A DNA stretch of 64,000 bases from Paenibacillus sp. BIC5C1. Its GTDB lineage: Bacteria; Bacillota; Bacilli; Paenibacillales; Paenibacillaceae. Shown piece after piece: positions 9,137 through 18,859 of the stretch (position 1 is its first letter; the number at the start of each line of letters is the position of its first letter). The notes under the pieces were generated by a model, which was not told the origin of the DNA, ran no database searches, and saw nothing but the letters and a program-made list of their open reading frames with translations. The DNA lies in contig NZ_CP135922.1 in the NCBI RefSeq assembly GCF_032399705.1, forward strand, positions 2,356,001-2,420,000, in the 5' to 3' direction. The position numbers were made by a program, and so were the translations under genes.

Positions 9137-9763
9137 ATGGTATATCGATATGTGGCTATAGGAGATTCATTAACGGTAGGTACAGGAGCGCTGCTGGGCA
9201 CCGGCTTTGTTCCTTTATATCGGAGAATGGCAGAAATGAATGTGCGTACGTTTGTATCCATGGATAATTTGGGCGTGAATGGACTTACGTCAGGGGAAAT
9301 GCTGCAGATGATATCTAACAATCCTAGAGTACGCCAATCACTGCGTGAGGCGGATATTATTACGTTGTCGATTGGTGGGAACGATCTGATTCGTACATTC
9401 AAAGCAAGTGGCGGCATCCCGAACGCAAGTAAGATGACACAGGTGCTTGGGGATACCCGCAGTAACGTGTCCCAGATTATGAGGCATATCCGACAGTTGA
9501 AAGGAAACAGTGTATATATGGTCCGTACGATTGGTTTGTACAACCCATATCCGCAAGCGGCGGAAGCTGCGTATTGGGTGCGGCAATATAATTCCTTTCT
9601 GAATGGTGCAGGATCGGGGAACTATGCCTGTGCTCAGGTTTATGACCGGTTTGAAGGGCGAGAACGTGAACTGTTATTTTGGGACAGGGTTCATCCAAAT
9701 GCCAAAGGCTACCGCGTGATTGCAGAACAGCTGAATCGTACAGGATACTATCCATTTGCCTGA
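9137..9763 (+). CDS. SGNH/GDSL-type lipase or esterase
   Basis: A 208-residue SGNH hydrolase. Block I is AIGDSLTVG near the start, block III is SIGGNDL, and block V is DRVHPNAKGY, giving the Ser-Asp-His set. The frame is open from 9029. ATG 9137 is preferred because GAGGGG lies about 8 bases upstream and block I then sits at the usual distance from the N-terminus. No signal peptide is seen, so it is probably cytoplasmic or spore-associated. It recalls Bacillus spore lipase LipC in general style, but this is a guess. Confidence 0.8.
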   Translation: MVYRYVAIGDSLTVGTGALLGTGFVPLYRRMAEMNVRTFVSMDNLGVNGLTSGEMLQMISNNPRVRQSLREADIITLSIGGNDLIRTFKASGGIPNASKMTQVLGDTRSNVSQIMRHIRQLKGNSVYMVRTIGLYNPYPQAAEAAYWVRQYNSFLNGAGSGNYACAQVYDRFEGRERELLFWDRVHPNAKGYRVIAEQLNRTGYYPFA

Positions 9764-9884
9764 TCAGCAGACAGTGAAGCTTAGAATGACTATTATCTCG
9801 GAGCTGACTAGACCGAAAGAAATACTTCCGTTAAGATGAGGACATATAGAGGTTGTATTATGTGAGATAAAGGAGTTATTTTTG

Positions 9885-10940
9885 GTGCACATCATCGACT
9901 CAGGTTCCCTAAATGATTCAGAACAGCAGCTCATATCCACTGTTTTATCCTTATATGGTGTCACGTCCAACTGGAAAGCCCAGCGTGGAAAGGGAGGAAT
10001 GAACAACTCTACCTTCATGGTAGAGACGGGCCAAGAATGTTACGTGCTGAGGCAGTATGAAACGCATAATGATCAAATGAAAATTGCTTTTGAACACGAG
10101 GTGCTGTCTGCCTTGTCACGTTCAGAGTTTGAGCTTGATGTGCCTGAGCCTGTTAGCCTTCCTGATGATAAGGATGCAACATTTCTAGCTGTGCAGGATC
10201 GTTACTCGGGCCGGAGTAAAATTGTGACGTTATTCCATTATCGTGAGGGCCATAATCCCGTGTGGAATACACCAGAGCAGCTGAGTGGACTAGGCAGGGC
10301 GGCGGGCATGTTATCTTCCGTTATGGCGCGCCTTCCCCTATCCCTGGATCCAGTTTACCCGCCCTATTATCAGATTCAGGAGGCTTACCCGCTCTGTTCG
10401 CCGGAGAAACTGTTACAACTATGCACCTCACCCCCGGACACGCTGATGGCATGTGCGGATGACCTACAGAAGCTGAAGGTTGCATTGCCTGACTTATTCA
10501 ATACGCTGCGAGGTATGGAGGATTTGCCACATCAACTGGTCCATGGGGATTTGAATGCATCCAATGTATTGGCAGATTCTCAGGATATCATATGTGCCAT
10601 TTTGGATTTTGAATTTGCCACATGGGATCTGCGGGTAATGGAGCTTGCTGTGCCCATGTCTGACCTTCTAACGATGGACAAGGAGCAGGCATGGATGTGG
10701 GAGGCTTTGGCGGGATTGATTCAGGGATTCAGACAACATGTCAACCTGGAACCAGAGGAGCTGAGCGTAATTCCAGCGCTTATTTTGCTTCGAAGTCTGG
10801 ATGTGGTGATGCATTTTATCAGTCGGTTGTTCGAGGGTACAGATGAGCCTGAAGTGGCTGTGCAGCAAATCAGGAAGCTGAGAGAACGGGTAGACTGGAT
10901 GAATGGTAATGAGGAACGACTGCGTGAGCTGCTAATCTAG
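9885..10940 (+). CDS. Aminoglycoside-phosphotransferase-fold kinase
   Basis: A 351-residue protein of the APH/choline kinase fold. The catalytic loop is LVHGDLNASNVL and the metal-binding Asp follows in ILDFEFATWD. The Gly-rich part near residues 32-40 (GKGGMNNSTF) is the nucleotide loop. GTG 9885 is taken because AAAGGAG lies 8 bases upstream, while TTG 9882 is one codon earlier. Members act on small metabolites such as homoserine, choline or methylthioribose as well as antibiotics, and the substrate cannot be told here. Confidence 0.8.
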   Translation: MHIIDSGSLNDSEQQLISTVLSLYGVTSNWKAQRGKGGMNNSTFMVETGQECYVLRQYETHNDQMKIAFEHEVLSALSRSEFELDVPEPVSLPDDKDATFLAVQDRYSGRSKIVTLFHYREGHNPVWNTPEQLSGLGRAAGMLSSVMARLPLSLDPVYPPYYQIQEAYPLCSPEKLLQLCTSPPDTLMACADDLQKLKVALPDLFNTLRGMEDLPHQLVHGDLNASNVLADSQDIICAILDFEFATWDLRVMELAVPMSDLLTMDKEQAWMWEALAGLIQGFRQHVNLEPEELSVIPALILLRSLDVVMHFISRLFEGTDEPEVAVQQIRKLRERVDWMNGNEERLRELLI

Positions 10941-10963
10941 CTCTGCAACATGGGATATATAAC

Positions 10964-11012
10964 AAAAGTGCACTGATTTCTGCCTTGAGGCAAGAAGCAG
11001 TGCACTTTTTAT
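10964..11012 (+). terminator. Terminator between convergent genes
   Basis: AAAAGTGCACTG pairs perfectly with CAGTGCACTTTT across a 22-base loop and is followed by T residues. The A and T tracts on both sides mean it could also serve the converging TPR gene. Confidence 0.8.
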
Positions 11013-11110
11013 TTGTGAAATCGTTTATCACGAATGAATGGATGGAGTTGCGTACATTTCAAATTCACGACAGCGAATCCAATTCTGAATTTAACGTACC
11101 AAATCAGCCT

Positions 11111-11788
11111 CTATAATCCACGCTTGCGGAACCAGCTGCGTACAGCCCAGCGACGCTCCTGGCGCTTCTTATATTTTGGCAGGGAGCGATATACGTTCAG
11201 TGATTGCTCGTAGGCTTGTTTTGCATCAGCAGTACGTCCAAGGGAGCGGTACACTGAGCCGAGCAGATAATACGCTTCACTGGATGAGGAATGAATCTCT
11301 TGGAATTGCTGAACGTATGCCAGCGCTTTGTCCCGGTGGGTATCCTTGAATGCACCTGCGAGTGTCAGATAAGGGCGGCCATATTTCACTCTTGGATTAA
11401 TATCCAGTGCCTGCAAAATATGACGCTCCCCTTCTTCCGTTTGGCCCAGATGAAGTTCAGTTGTGCCCAGCGCCTCCCAATATTCAGCCGATTGCTCGTA
11501 AGGACGTTCCAGTTCCAGCAGCAAGGCATGAGCTTCGCTATAACGTTTGCGTTCAATTAACAGACGAGCCAGATCCAGCTTGGAAGAGACTTCATTCGGA
11601 CTCATGGCAAGCTGCTGCCGGAGCCTTGAGATGTTACGCATACGCTTAAGTGGCTTCATGAAGCTTGGCATCACCCCAACATACCGACGATCTAGGAAAT
11701 ACAGAATGATGAGGAGAATAAGAACCGCCAAAAATGGATTGCCTACAATCCGCCACAGCAGGCCAAAGATTAGAAATTTAATCAGCAC
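11111..11788 (-). CDS. TPR-repeat membrane protein
   Basis: A 225-residue protein. The N-terminal hydrophobic segment (about residues 3-30) is followed by tetratricopeptide-like helices from about residue 60 to 210, for example LARLLIERKRYSEAHALL and LLGSVYRSLGRTADAKQAY. The start is GTG at 11786-11788, with GGAG about 11 bases upstream. It lies 17 bases after the Tet-like GTPase stop and is probably in that transcript. It is likely a scaffold at the inner membrane, with an unknown partner. Confidence 0.75.
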   Translation of the reverse strand: MLIKFLIFGLLWRIVGNPFLAVLILLIILYFLDRRYVGVMPSFMKPLKRMRNISRLRQQLAMSPNEVSSKLDLARLLIERKRYSEAHALLLELERPYEQSAEYWEALGTTELHLGQTEEGERHILQALDINPRVKYGRPYLTLAGAFKDTHRDKALAYVQQFQEIHSSSSEAYYLLGSVYRSLGRTADAKQAYEQSLNVYRSLPKYKKRQERRWAVRSWFRKRGL

Positions 11789-11805
11789 GACAAAGTCAAC
11801 TCCAA

Positions 11806-13794
11806 TTATGATGTAATCGCATTTCGAACACTTAAAATATATTTGGATTGGTCCAGCGGGTTAACTCCTCTGCGCTTCCGCGTATGGATCTGATCCGTAG
11901 GACAATCCTGGTACCCGGCAAAAGAAGTCGTGAGCACCCCACGTCCGCTCGTCTCTGAACGCAACTTCACCGGATAATCCATGGAGCTTGCCAGAGGCAT
12001 ACGTCCTTCAACGATGCATCGTCCGCCTCCGATGATCGGCGCTTCAAAGGTTGCCCGCATATGTACCAGATCACTAAGCGCTTTGCCACCGTACTCCTCC
12101 GGAACCGTTAACCGGAAATTCAGAATGGGTTCCAACAGGGTTGTACCTGTGTTTGCCAACCCATCCATAATCCCCATCGGTGTGGCTACTACAAAATCCA
12201 GTGGATGGGTATGCCAGACATGGTGCTCCCCTTCGATTAGCGTAATGCGCAGGTCGGTAACTTCCCACCCCAACAACCCCTGAGATAGCGCCTCGGGAAT
12301 GCGGCGCTCCACTTCATTCTGATAACGAAGCAAGAGATGATCCGTCCGGACGGTGGATGAGTAGATCAGACCGCTGCCACGTGGCAAAGGCTCTATGCTC
12401 AATCGAAGAATGGCCCAGCAGGGCTTGGGCATCGTATACGCGATGAATCCTTCCCCGGAAGAACGAGGAGTTTCCTTATAGATGACTGATGGCGGGTCAA
12501 ACACGACATCCAGTCCGAAACGACTCATCAGCAGGCTGGACAGAATCTCAAGCTGAATGGTTCCCATGACTTTAAGATGCAGTTCCCGTTCTTCAGGTAA
12601 CCATTGCAAATCGAGCAGGGGATCTTCATCCGTCAATTCTTGCAATGCCGCTACAAGGTCAGGATAACGAGCCGTGTCTTTACCATGGACCTGCACGGTC
12701 AACAATGGAACAGCCAGCTGGGGTACAGGAGGCACACCTTCAGGGTTGCCAATAATATCACCAACATGGGTTTCGCTTAGTCCGTACAGTGCGGCGATCT
12801 GTCCGGCATGAACAGCACCGGTATCCGCCCATTTCCGACCATCCATTCGGCGAATCTGTGTCACTTTCTCTTCCAGCTTCCGAGTGGAGTTATAGATCGT
12901 ATCCCGATTATGCACGCTGCCACCATACATGCGAACATAGGCTGTACGGCCCATCGTTTTATCCCGTTCAATTTTGAATACAACCCCAGATACTGAAGGT
13001 TCTTGAGGCTGAGCAGGTGCAGGAAGAAATTCGATGATGGCATCCAGTAGTTCCGTTACACCGATCCCTTTGCCAGAAGCACCATAACAAATGGGGAATA
13101 CTTCGCCCTGATGCACCTGTTTGCGAAATGCTTCATCTAGCTGGTCAGCAGGCAGCGTTTCACCATTAATGTAGGCTTCCATCAGATCTTCATCCAGTTC
13201 GGCCAATAGTTCAAAAAGGCCAGGGATAGATGCAGAAGAACCCTTCGCTTGCGTTTGGCTTTCATTCCATAGGGAGTCGATGCCCTCAAACACCTCTTCA
13301 TTCATACAAAAGGATTGGATCTCGCATACGAAGGGGGAGAGGCTGGAGCGGATCTGATCAATAACTGTCTCTGCAGAGGCGCCAACCCGATCCATTTTGT
13401 TAATATAAATCAGGGTAGGAATTCCAAGCGAGCGGAGAGCATGCCAGATGGTCTCGCTTTGGGATTGGACCCCTTCCACGGCGGATACAATCATTACGGC
13501 TCCGTCCATAACACGTAGGGCTCGCTCTACCTCAGAGCTGAAATCGATATGTCCCGGCGTATCAATCAGATCAATAATCGTATCTTTCCAGATCAAAGAG
13601 GTCATAGCCGCCTGTACAGAGATGCCTCGTTCTTTTTCAATATCCAGAGAATCTGTGGCTGTTGTTCCATCATCCACGCGACCTGGACTACGCACGACAC
13701 CGCTTTGAAATAACATATGTTCTGTCGTTGTTGTTTTCCCTGCATCGACGTGTGCGAAGATGCCGATATTTCTGCGATTCAATTCGTTTAACAT
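11806..13794 (-). CDS. Tet(M)/Tet(O)-like ribosomal protection GTPase (EF-G family)
   Basis: A 662-residue translational GTPase. The GTP motifs are G1 AHVDAGKTTTTEH, G3 DTPGH and G4 NKMD. Domain II and the EF-G-like domains III-V follow, including a C-terminal region resembling domain IV (GGRCIVEGRMPLASSM). This is the architecture of tetracycline ribosomal protection proteins, at slightly above their usual length of about 640. The frame extends upstream to 13902, but ATG 13794 matches family starts and has GAGGAG about 11 bases away. Whether it gives resistance or has a housekeeping role cannot be told. A possible operator overlaps its promoter. Confidence 0.85.
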   Translation of the reverse strand: MLNELNRRNIGIFAHVDAGKTTTTEHMLFQSGVVRSPGRVDDGTTATDSLDIEKERGISVQAAMTSLIWKDTIIDLIDTPGHIDFSSEVERALRVMDGAVMIVSAVEGVQSQSETIWHALRSLGIPTLIYINKMDRVGASAETVIDQIRSSLSPFVCEIQSFCMNEEVFEGIDSLWNESQTQAKGSSASIPGLFELLAELDEDLMEAYINGETLPADQLDEAFRKQVHQGEVFPICYGASGKGIGVTELLDAIIEFLPAPAQPQEPSVSGVVFKIERDKTMGRTAYVRMYGGSVHNRDTIYNSTRKLEEKVTQIRRMDGRKWADTGAVHAGQIAALYGLSETHVGDIIGNPEGVPPVPQLAVPLLTVQVHGKDTARYPDLVAALQELTDEDPLLDLQWLPEERELHLKVMGTIQLEILSSLLMSRFGLDVVFDPPSVIYKETPRSSGEGFIAYTMPKPCWAILRLSIEPLPRGSGLIYSSTVRTDHLLLRYQNEVERRIPEALSQGLLGWEVTDLRITLIEGEHHVWHTHPLDFVVATPMGIMDGLANTGTTLLEPILNFRLTVPEEYGGKALSDLVHMRATFEAPIIGGGRCIVEGRMPLASSMDYPVKLRSETSGRGVLTTSFAGYQDCPTDQIHTRKRRGVNPLDQSKYILSVRNAITS

Positions 13795-13851
13795 GGGATG
13801 TAAGGCTCCTCTGGCAGCAGAAACGCATCGTTTCCGACATTGTAATTCAGT

Positions 13852-13879
13852 ATTATAACATACCATACGAATAGTATGG
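13852..13879 (-). promoter_or_regulatory. Promoter and inverted repeat of the Tet-like gene
   Basis: Read on the minus strand, a TATAAT -10 box lies at 13852-13857. A perfect inverted repeat CCATAC-N5-GTATGG (13863-13879) covers the spacer and -35 area. This position suits a repressor site or a transcript-leader element. The -35 box is weak. Confidence 0.4.
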
Positions 13880-13930
13880 AAGAATATGTTACACACAGAC
13901 AAATCTCTACATTTCAGGATGTCGTGACAA

Positions 13931-14812
13931 TCAGGTTTGATCCTGATTCTTCATGGTTTTACGGTAGACAGCGGGTGTGGTACCCGTGAGTTTCTTGAAT
14001 TGTCGATAAAAATGGGGCAGGCTCTCAAAGCCGCAGGCATCGGCAACAACAGCCATCGTCTCATCACTTCGAAGCAGATGCTCTTTCGCCATAATGACCC
14101 GGCGGGCCAGTGCATAGTCAGTTAGCGTCATGCCGGTATACCTTTTGAACGCACGGCTGAAGTGCGCCGGTGACACGGCTGCCTGCCGTGCCAGTTCCGG
14201 CAAGGAAAGGCCACTGCGCAGCTCTTCATCCATATGAGTCAGGGTATAGGAGAGCCAGCCTGGTCCAGGAACACTTCTGGCAGGACTTGCAGGACCAACT
14301 GCCTCCAATCGCTCCAGATAAATAAGTAAGAGTTGCAACCGCAGCAGAGCGGCGTGGGCACTCAGGTGATGTTCTAACTGGAATTCTGCATGGATGTCAT
14401 CAATTAACGAAGCAACCTGGGCCTGCTCCTTGGACTCCAGATGCCTCTTGTACACCCTGCGTTTGCGGCAGCGTTCAAATAGCGAGAGCATGGCTGACGC
14501 ACTGCTTCCCGCTGTGGAGGCCAGTAATCCTGGACTGAAGAACACGGCCGACGAAGTCACCAGATTCCCGGCATCCGGTAATGCGCGGTGTACCGTGCTG
14601 CCAGGAATGATAAACAAATCACCCTCCTGCATATCTTCAAGACCAGTATCAATGAAAATGGTGCCCTGACCCCGATATACATAAATAATTTCATGCCAGT
14701 CATGAAGATGATCCGGCAACTCGTTCTGGGGGGACTTGGTATCTGCATACACCAGACGAAAGGGAATCCCCGATTCCGCCTGAATGGTTGTACGAACGGG
14801 TGAACGTTCCAT
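13931..14812 (-). CDS. AraC-family regulator of the adjacent hexuronate genes
   Basis: A 293-residue protein with an N-terminal cupin sensor domain (HDWHEIIYVYRG about residues 37-48). The C-terminal double helix-turn-helix runs about residues 195-290 (LARQAAVSPAHFSRAFKRY and ADACGFESLPHFYRQFKKL). AAGGAG lies 7 bases before ATG 14812. It is divergent from uxaB-uxaA, which suggests a local activator that responds to a hexuronate intermediate. Confidence 0.85.
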   Translation of the reverse strand: MERSPVRTTIQAESGIPFRLVYADTKSPQNELPDHLHDWHEIIYVYRGQGTIFIDTGLEDMQEGDLFIIPGSTVHRALPDAGNLVTSSAVFFSPGLLASTAGSSASAMLSLFERCRKRRVYKRHLESKEQAQVASLIDDIHAEFQLEHHLSAHAALLRLQLLLIYLERLEAVGPASPARSVPGPGWLSYTLTHMDEELRSGLSLPELARQAAVSPAHFSRAFKRYTGMTLTDYALARRVIMAKEHLLRSDETMAVVADACGFESLPHFYRQFKKLTGTTPAVYRKTMKNQDQT

Positions 14813-14926
14813 TCGATCTCCTTTCGAAACAGTGGCTACAAAAAAAAGAGAATATGCCTGATCATGAAAGAGTACATTTACCGCAATATAAGCAATTAAA
14901 TTTCCTTTTATTGATGATACAATGAA

Positions 14927-14941
14927 TTTAAAGCGTTTTCA
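14927..14941 (+). promoter_or_regulatory. Candidate cre (CcpA) site before uxaB
   Basis: TTTAAAGCGTTTTCA fits the cre consensus WTGNAANCGNWNNCW at all but one position (T for G). It lies about 80 bases before uxaB in the divergent promoter region, so glucose repression of hexuronate catabolism is likely. Confidence 0.55.
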
Positions 14942-15016
14942 ATGGAAGTGTAAGCGGCTGTGTACCGTGTAGCGGGACATCTGATATTGACAAATAAAAC
15001 GATGAGGTGAGTGTTC

Positions 15017-16531
15017 ATGTCGGCGAGCACGAAAAGACCAAGGCTAAAGCTGAATCTGCTCGGAAGTGATAACCAGCGCAAGTGCAAAGAAGTGATGGAA
15101 CGTCCAGTAAAGGTATTACAGATTGGAGAAGGCAACTTTTTGCGTGGGTTTGCAGACTGGATGCTTCATGAAAGTGCCAGACAAGGCAAATTCCATGGCA
15201 GTGTTGTGGTGACCCAACCTCGGCCTGGGGGAAAGGCGAAGCTCGAACAAATTCGTGATCAGGACGGATTGTATACGATGATTACCCGGGGGCTGTCACA
15301 GGGAAAAGCAGTGGAACGTACGGAAATGATCTCGATTTTTTCACAGTGCATTAATCCGTACGAAGAATGGCAGGATTTTTTGGGGCTTGCGGAATTGCCC
15401 TCCCTGGAGTTTGTCATCTCCAATACAACTGAGTCGGGATTGAAATATACGTATTCAGAATACACGCAGGGGGAACCGGTACAATCATTTCCGGGTAAAC
15501 TGACGGTCTTTTTGCATCAACGTTATCTGCGCTTTGATGGGGACCCATCCCGAGGATTGATTCACCTGCCGTGTGAGTTGCTTGAGGGCAACGGGGATGT
15601 ACTGCGCAGTTGTGTGCTGCGGCATAGTGAAGATTTTGGTTATTCTGAAGGCTTTCGTTCATGGATTGAGAACCATAACTTGTTCCTGAACAATCTGGTT
15701 GACAGGATTGTCACGGGTGCACCGACTACGGAAGAAGCCGATTCCCTGACCCATCGCTGGGGATACGAGGATCAACTGGTCAATACGGCTGAGCCATATC
15801 ATTTCTGGGCCATTCAGGCAGATGAAGCACTGGACAAGAAACTCCCCCTAAAACAGGCGGGACTCAACGTACATTGGGTGAAGGATTTGAAACCTTTTCA
15901 GCTGCGCAAGGTTCGTATACTGAATGGTGCGCATACTCTCATGTCTTCGCTCGGCATTTTGCAAGGTAAGGAACATGTCAGAGAGACGATGGAAGACCCG
16001 GAGTTTGGCTCATGGGTCAGAGAAGCAGTACATCAGGAGATCGTGCCTGCACTGGATATGCCGGATCATAATCTGGATCAGTACGCAGGGGAAGTGTTTG
16101 AACGTTTCCTCAATCCGTATATTAATCACAAGCTGCAGGATATTGCATTAAATACAGTAGGAAAGTTCAAAGTACGTGTGCTCCCTTCACTTTTGGCCTA
16201 TGAGCAGAATCAGGGAACCTGGCCGGCTGGGCTCGTGAAAGGATTTGCGGGATTATTGTGCCTGTATCGTCCAATGGCTACGCCAGACGGTTATATGGCA
16301 CAGCGTCTGAACGGTGAGCCTGTCCTGCTTCGGGATGATGCGGATGTACTGGCTTCACTCGCCAAGCATTGGGATCGTTATGATCCTCTGAAGAGGGATA
16401 AGCAGCAATTGGAGCAGAGAGTAGCTGCTGTATTGTCTGATGTATCGATCTGGGGAAAGAATCTGGATGACCGAGAGGGGCTTCGCGAAGCACTCGTTCA
16501 CGAAATTGGTTTGCTGGAAGGTGAGAGTTGA
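15017..16531 (+). CDS. uxaB: Tagaturonate reductase (altronate oxidoreductase)
   Basis: A 504-residue member of the mannitol dehydrogenase family. It has an N-terminal NAD-binding part (IGEGNFLRGF about residues 34-43) and the family catalytic segment around KVRILNGAHT with Lys, Asn and His. It reduces tagaturonate to altronate with NADH in galacturonate catabolism. ATG 15017 is used because GAGGTGA lies 6 bases upstream, while GTG 15011 is less well spaced. Its stop overlaps the uxaA start by one base (TGATG), so the pair is coupled. The uxaA neighbour supports the assignment over mannitol dehydrogenase. Confidence 0.88.
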   Translation: MSASTKRPRLKLNLLGSDNQRKCKEVMERPVKVLQIGEGNFLRGFADWMLHESARQGKFHGSVVVTQPRPGGKAKLEQIRDQDGLYTMITRGLSQGKAVERTEMISIFSQCINPYEEWQDFLGLAELPSLEFVISNTTESGLKYTYSEYTQGEPVQSFPGKLTVFLHQRYLRFDGDPSRGLIHLPCELLEGNGDVLRSCVLRHSEDFGYSEGFRSWIENHNLFLNNLVDRIVTGAPTTEEADSLTHRWGYEDQLVNTAEPYHFWAIQADEALDKKLPLKQAGLNVHWVKDLKPFQLRKVRILNGAHTLMSSLGILQGKEHVRETMEDPEFGSWVREAVHQEIVPALDMPDHNLDQYAGEVFERFLNPYINHKLQDIALNTVGKFKVRVLPSLLAYEQNQGTWPAGLVKGFAGLLCLYRPMATPDGYMAQRLNGEPVLLRDDADVLASLAKHWDRYDPLKRDKQQLEQRVAAVLSDVSIWGKNLDDREGLREALVHEIGLLEGES

Positions 16532-18045
16532 TGAACACAACACATACAGTCAATGACTGGATTGCGATTCAACCGCAGGATGATGTCATTATAGCCCTTC
16601 GGGATTATGTAAAAGGGGAAAGTATTACACTGCCAGACAGCACTGCTTTTACACTAAGGGATGATGTGCCCAAAGGCCATAAAATTGCTGTGCATACCCT
16701 CGCACCGGGCGAGGATGTGAAGAAATATGGTTTTTCCATTGGGATTGCCAAAGAACAGATTGAACAGGGGAGCTGGATTCACAGTCACAATCTGAAAACA
16801 GGACTTCACGGTTTACTTGAATACCAGTATCAGCCGGGACCATCTGTTCAGACGGACATGCCTCCTGAACATCTGCGTTCATTTGATGGATATCTGCGCC
16901 CTAACGGTGAAGCAGGCATTCGTAATGAAATCTGGATTGTTAATACGGTCGGCTGCATTAATAAAGTATGTGAGGCTTTGGCTCGGATGGGCCAGTCACA
17001 GTTCGGCAGCAGGGTGGATGGTGTATATCATTTCCCACACCCGTTCGGTTGCTCGCAGCTGGGAGATGACCTGAAATATACGCAGCAGGTACTGGCTTCC
17101 CTGGTGGAACACCCGAATGCCGGCGGCGTGCTGGTCATTGGTCTGGGTTGCGAAAATAATCAGGTAGACCAGTTCCGCGAATGTATCGCACCGGAATATC
17201 AGGGGAAAGTCCGTTTTCTCAAAGCGCAGGAAACAGATGACGAGCTTGAGGAAGGACTGCGTCTGATGGAAGAGCTTGTGGAGCTCGTCGAACATGAACA
17301 GCGTCAGCCGCTGCCTCTGAGCAAGCTCAAAATTGGATTGAAGTGCGGTGGTTCGGACGGTCTGTCCGGTATTACGGCGAACCCGCTCGTTGGCTCCGTT
17401 GCTGATATGCTGGTTGCTGCCGGAGGTACGGCCATATTGACTGAAGTTCCCGAGATGTTTGGTGCAGAGACCATTCTGATGAATCGGGCGGCCAATGAGC
17501 AAGTATTTGATGATTTGGTAGACTTGGTGAACGGTTTTAAGCAATACTTTGTGAACCACGGTCAAAATATTTATGAAAATCCTTCACCAGGAAACAAAGC
17601 AGGCGGGATTACCACACTGGAAGAAAAGTCTTTGGGATGTACGCAAAAGGGAGGCCGTTCTTCCGTAGTTGATGTACTTCGTTATGGCAAACGTGTCACT
17701 CAAACCGGCCTGAACATTGTGGAAGCTCCGGGGAATGATCTTGTGTCTGTTACAGCACTGTCAGCTGCGGGTGCGCACATTGTTCTTTTCACGACAGGTC
17801 GCGGAACGCCGTTTGGAGGCCCGGTACCTACCGTCAAGATTGCAACCCAATCTGACCTGGCCAATCGGAAAAAGCACTGGATCGATTTTAACGCAGGTCA
17901 ACTGCTGGAAGGTAAGACGATGGAAGACGTGAAAGTGCAGCTGTTCAGCCAACTGATCGATATTGCTTCAGGACGGGCGCATACGCTCAGCGAGCAGCAT
18001 GGATTTCGGGAAATTGCGATATTCAAGGACGGAGTCATCCTGTAA
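16531..18045 (+). CDS. uxaA: Altronate dehydratase
   Basis: A 504-residue protein with an N-terminal SAF domain (about residues 8-90) and the UxaA core. Family landmarks include GYLRPNGEAGIRN, GCSQLGDD, KCGGSDGLSGITANP and the C-terminal RGTPFGGPVPTVKI. It dehydrates altronate to 2-keto-3-deoxygluconate, the step after UxaB. The start is ATG 16531, in overlap with the uxaB stop. Isomerase, kinase and aldolase genes for the rest of the pathway are not in this window. Confidence 0.92.
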   Translation: MNTTHTVNDWIAIQPQDDVIIALRDYVKGESITLPDSTAFTLRDDVPKGHKIAVHTLAPGEDVKKYGFSIGIAKEQIEQGSWIHSHNLKTGLHGLLEYQYQPGPSVQTDMPPEHLRSFDGYLRPNGEAGIRNEIWIVNTVGCINKVCEALARMGQSQFGSRVDGVYHFPHPFGCSQLGDDLKYTQQVLASLVEHPNAGGVLVIGLGCENNQVDQFRECIAPEYQGKVRFLKAQETDDELEEGLRLMEELVELVEHEQRQPLPLSKLKIGLKCGGSDGLSGITANPLVGSVADMLVAAGGTAILTEVPEMFGAETILMNRAANEQVFDDLVDLVNGFKQYFVNHGQNIYENPSPGNKAGGITTLEEKSLGCTQKGGRSSVVDVLRYGKRVTQTGLNIVEAPGNDLVSVTALSAAGAHIVLFTTGRGTPFGGPVPTVKIATQSDLANRKKHWIDFNAGQLLEGKTMEDVKVQLFSQLIDIASGRAHTLSEQHGFREIAIFKDGVIL

Positions 18046-18100
18046 TTGTATTTGTTCGTTGCTTTATATCTGTTGCATGTATGGTAAAGGTATATACAGC

Positions 18101-18134
18101 AAATCCCGGTGGCCCTCTTCGGCCTCCGGGATTT
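18101..18134 (+). terminator. Hairpin after uxaA
   Basis: AAATCCCGG pairs with CCGGGATTT, with an inner GGCC/GGCC pairing. It lies between convergent genes and lacks a strong T tract, so it may act in either direction. Confidence 0.55.
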
Positions 18135-18153
18135 GTGGTTACAGGTATTACAA

Positions 18154-18840
18154 TCATTTTATCGCAAAGGCTTTTTTGATTTTGGTCAGTGCGGCAGCAG
18201 TAGTGTATTTCTCCAATTGCTGTAACAGGAGTTCGCCCGCATCTTCAACGCTGCCCTCAAACGGTTCAATACCTTGACGTTTCATCCAGTAGCCTGAGGT
18301 CTCATAAGCAGAGCTATTCCAAGCAACTTTGCCTTCAGCGAGGCCTTCTTTTTCTTTGGTGCCGCAGATGACAATGGCACACATGCTTTGAAGGTCAAGC
18401 AGCCCCTGGTCAAATGCCTTTTTGTCCTCTTTGGCCCCAAAACCTGCCAGTGAACGTAATTTCCGTCCATCAATCCCCTCATGCTTCTCGATTATCTCAT
18501 ACAGTTTCAATGCTTCTCGAGAGAGGAGACCCACGTCATATTGTTCTTCCATGACTCTGGAGTCCGCTAGCAGTCGGTGCACCCATGGGAAATATTCGCG
18601 TGAGACAAGAAGGGCTTTCTTTTTGACAAATTTGCCGTAGGCAGCGATCCCTTCCTCAGCCAGACGTGAACGCCACAACCAGGGATCAAGCGCGTTATCC
18701 TTGTGCCAGTTTTCTTGAGGCGTTATGGAGGACAGTGAAGGGTATTCAGGAAATAAAGGGGCGAGTGGGAGTAGTCCCACAGCCTCTATACGCTGCACAG
18801 CTTCTTCGTAAGTTACGATCGATTCATGCTCATTCATCAT
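18154..18840 (-). CDS. AlkZ-related / winged-helix-like protein of unknown function
   Basis: A 228-residue soluble protein. A helix-rich segment with winged-helix character lies near residues 120-165 (GIDGRKLRSLAGFGAKE). It is similar in feel to Firmicute proteins annotated as AlkZ-related. The frame runs upstream into the WYL regulator gene, but ATG 18840 is the first good start with AGGAG 12 bases away. It begins 19 bases after the WYL gene and is probably cotranscribed. DNA glycosylase activity is not established. Confidence 0.6.
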   Translation of the reverse strand: MMNEHESIVTYEEAVQRIEAVGLLPLAPLFPEYPSLSSITPQENWHKDNALDPWLWRSRLAEEGIAAYGKFVKKKALLVSREYFPWVHRLLADSRVMEEQYDVGLLSREALKLYEIIEKHEGIDGRKLRSLAGFGAKEDKKAFDQGLLDLQSMCAIVICGTKEKEGLAEGKVAWNSSAYETSGYWMKRQGIEPFEGSVEDAGELLLQQLEKYTTAAALTKIKKAFAIK

Positions 18841-18859
18841 GATTTTGGCAAGCTCCTTT

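Noticed and set aside
16996..17565. 189-codon minus-strand frame in uxaA
   Set aside because: It is opposite a well-recognised enzyme, with no start signal.
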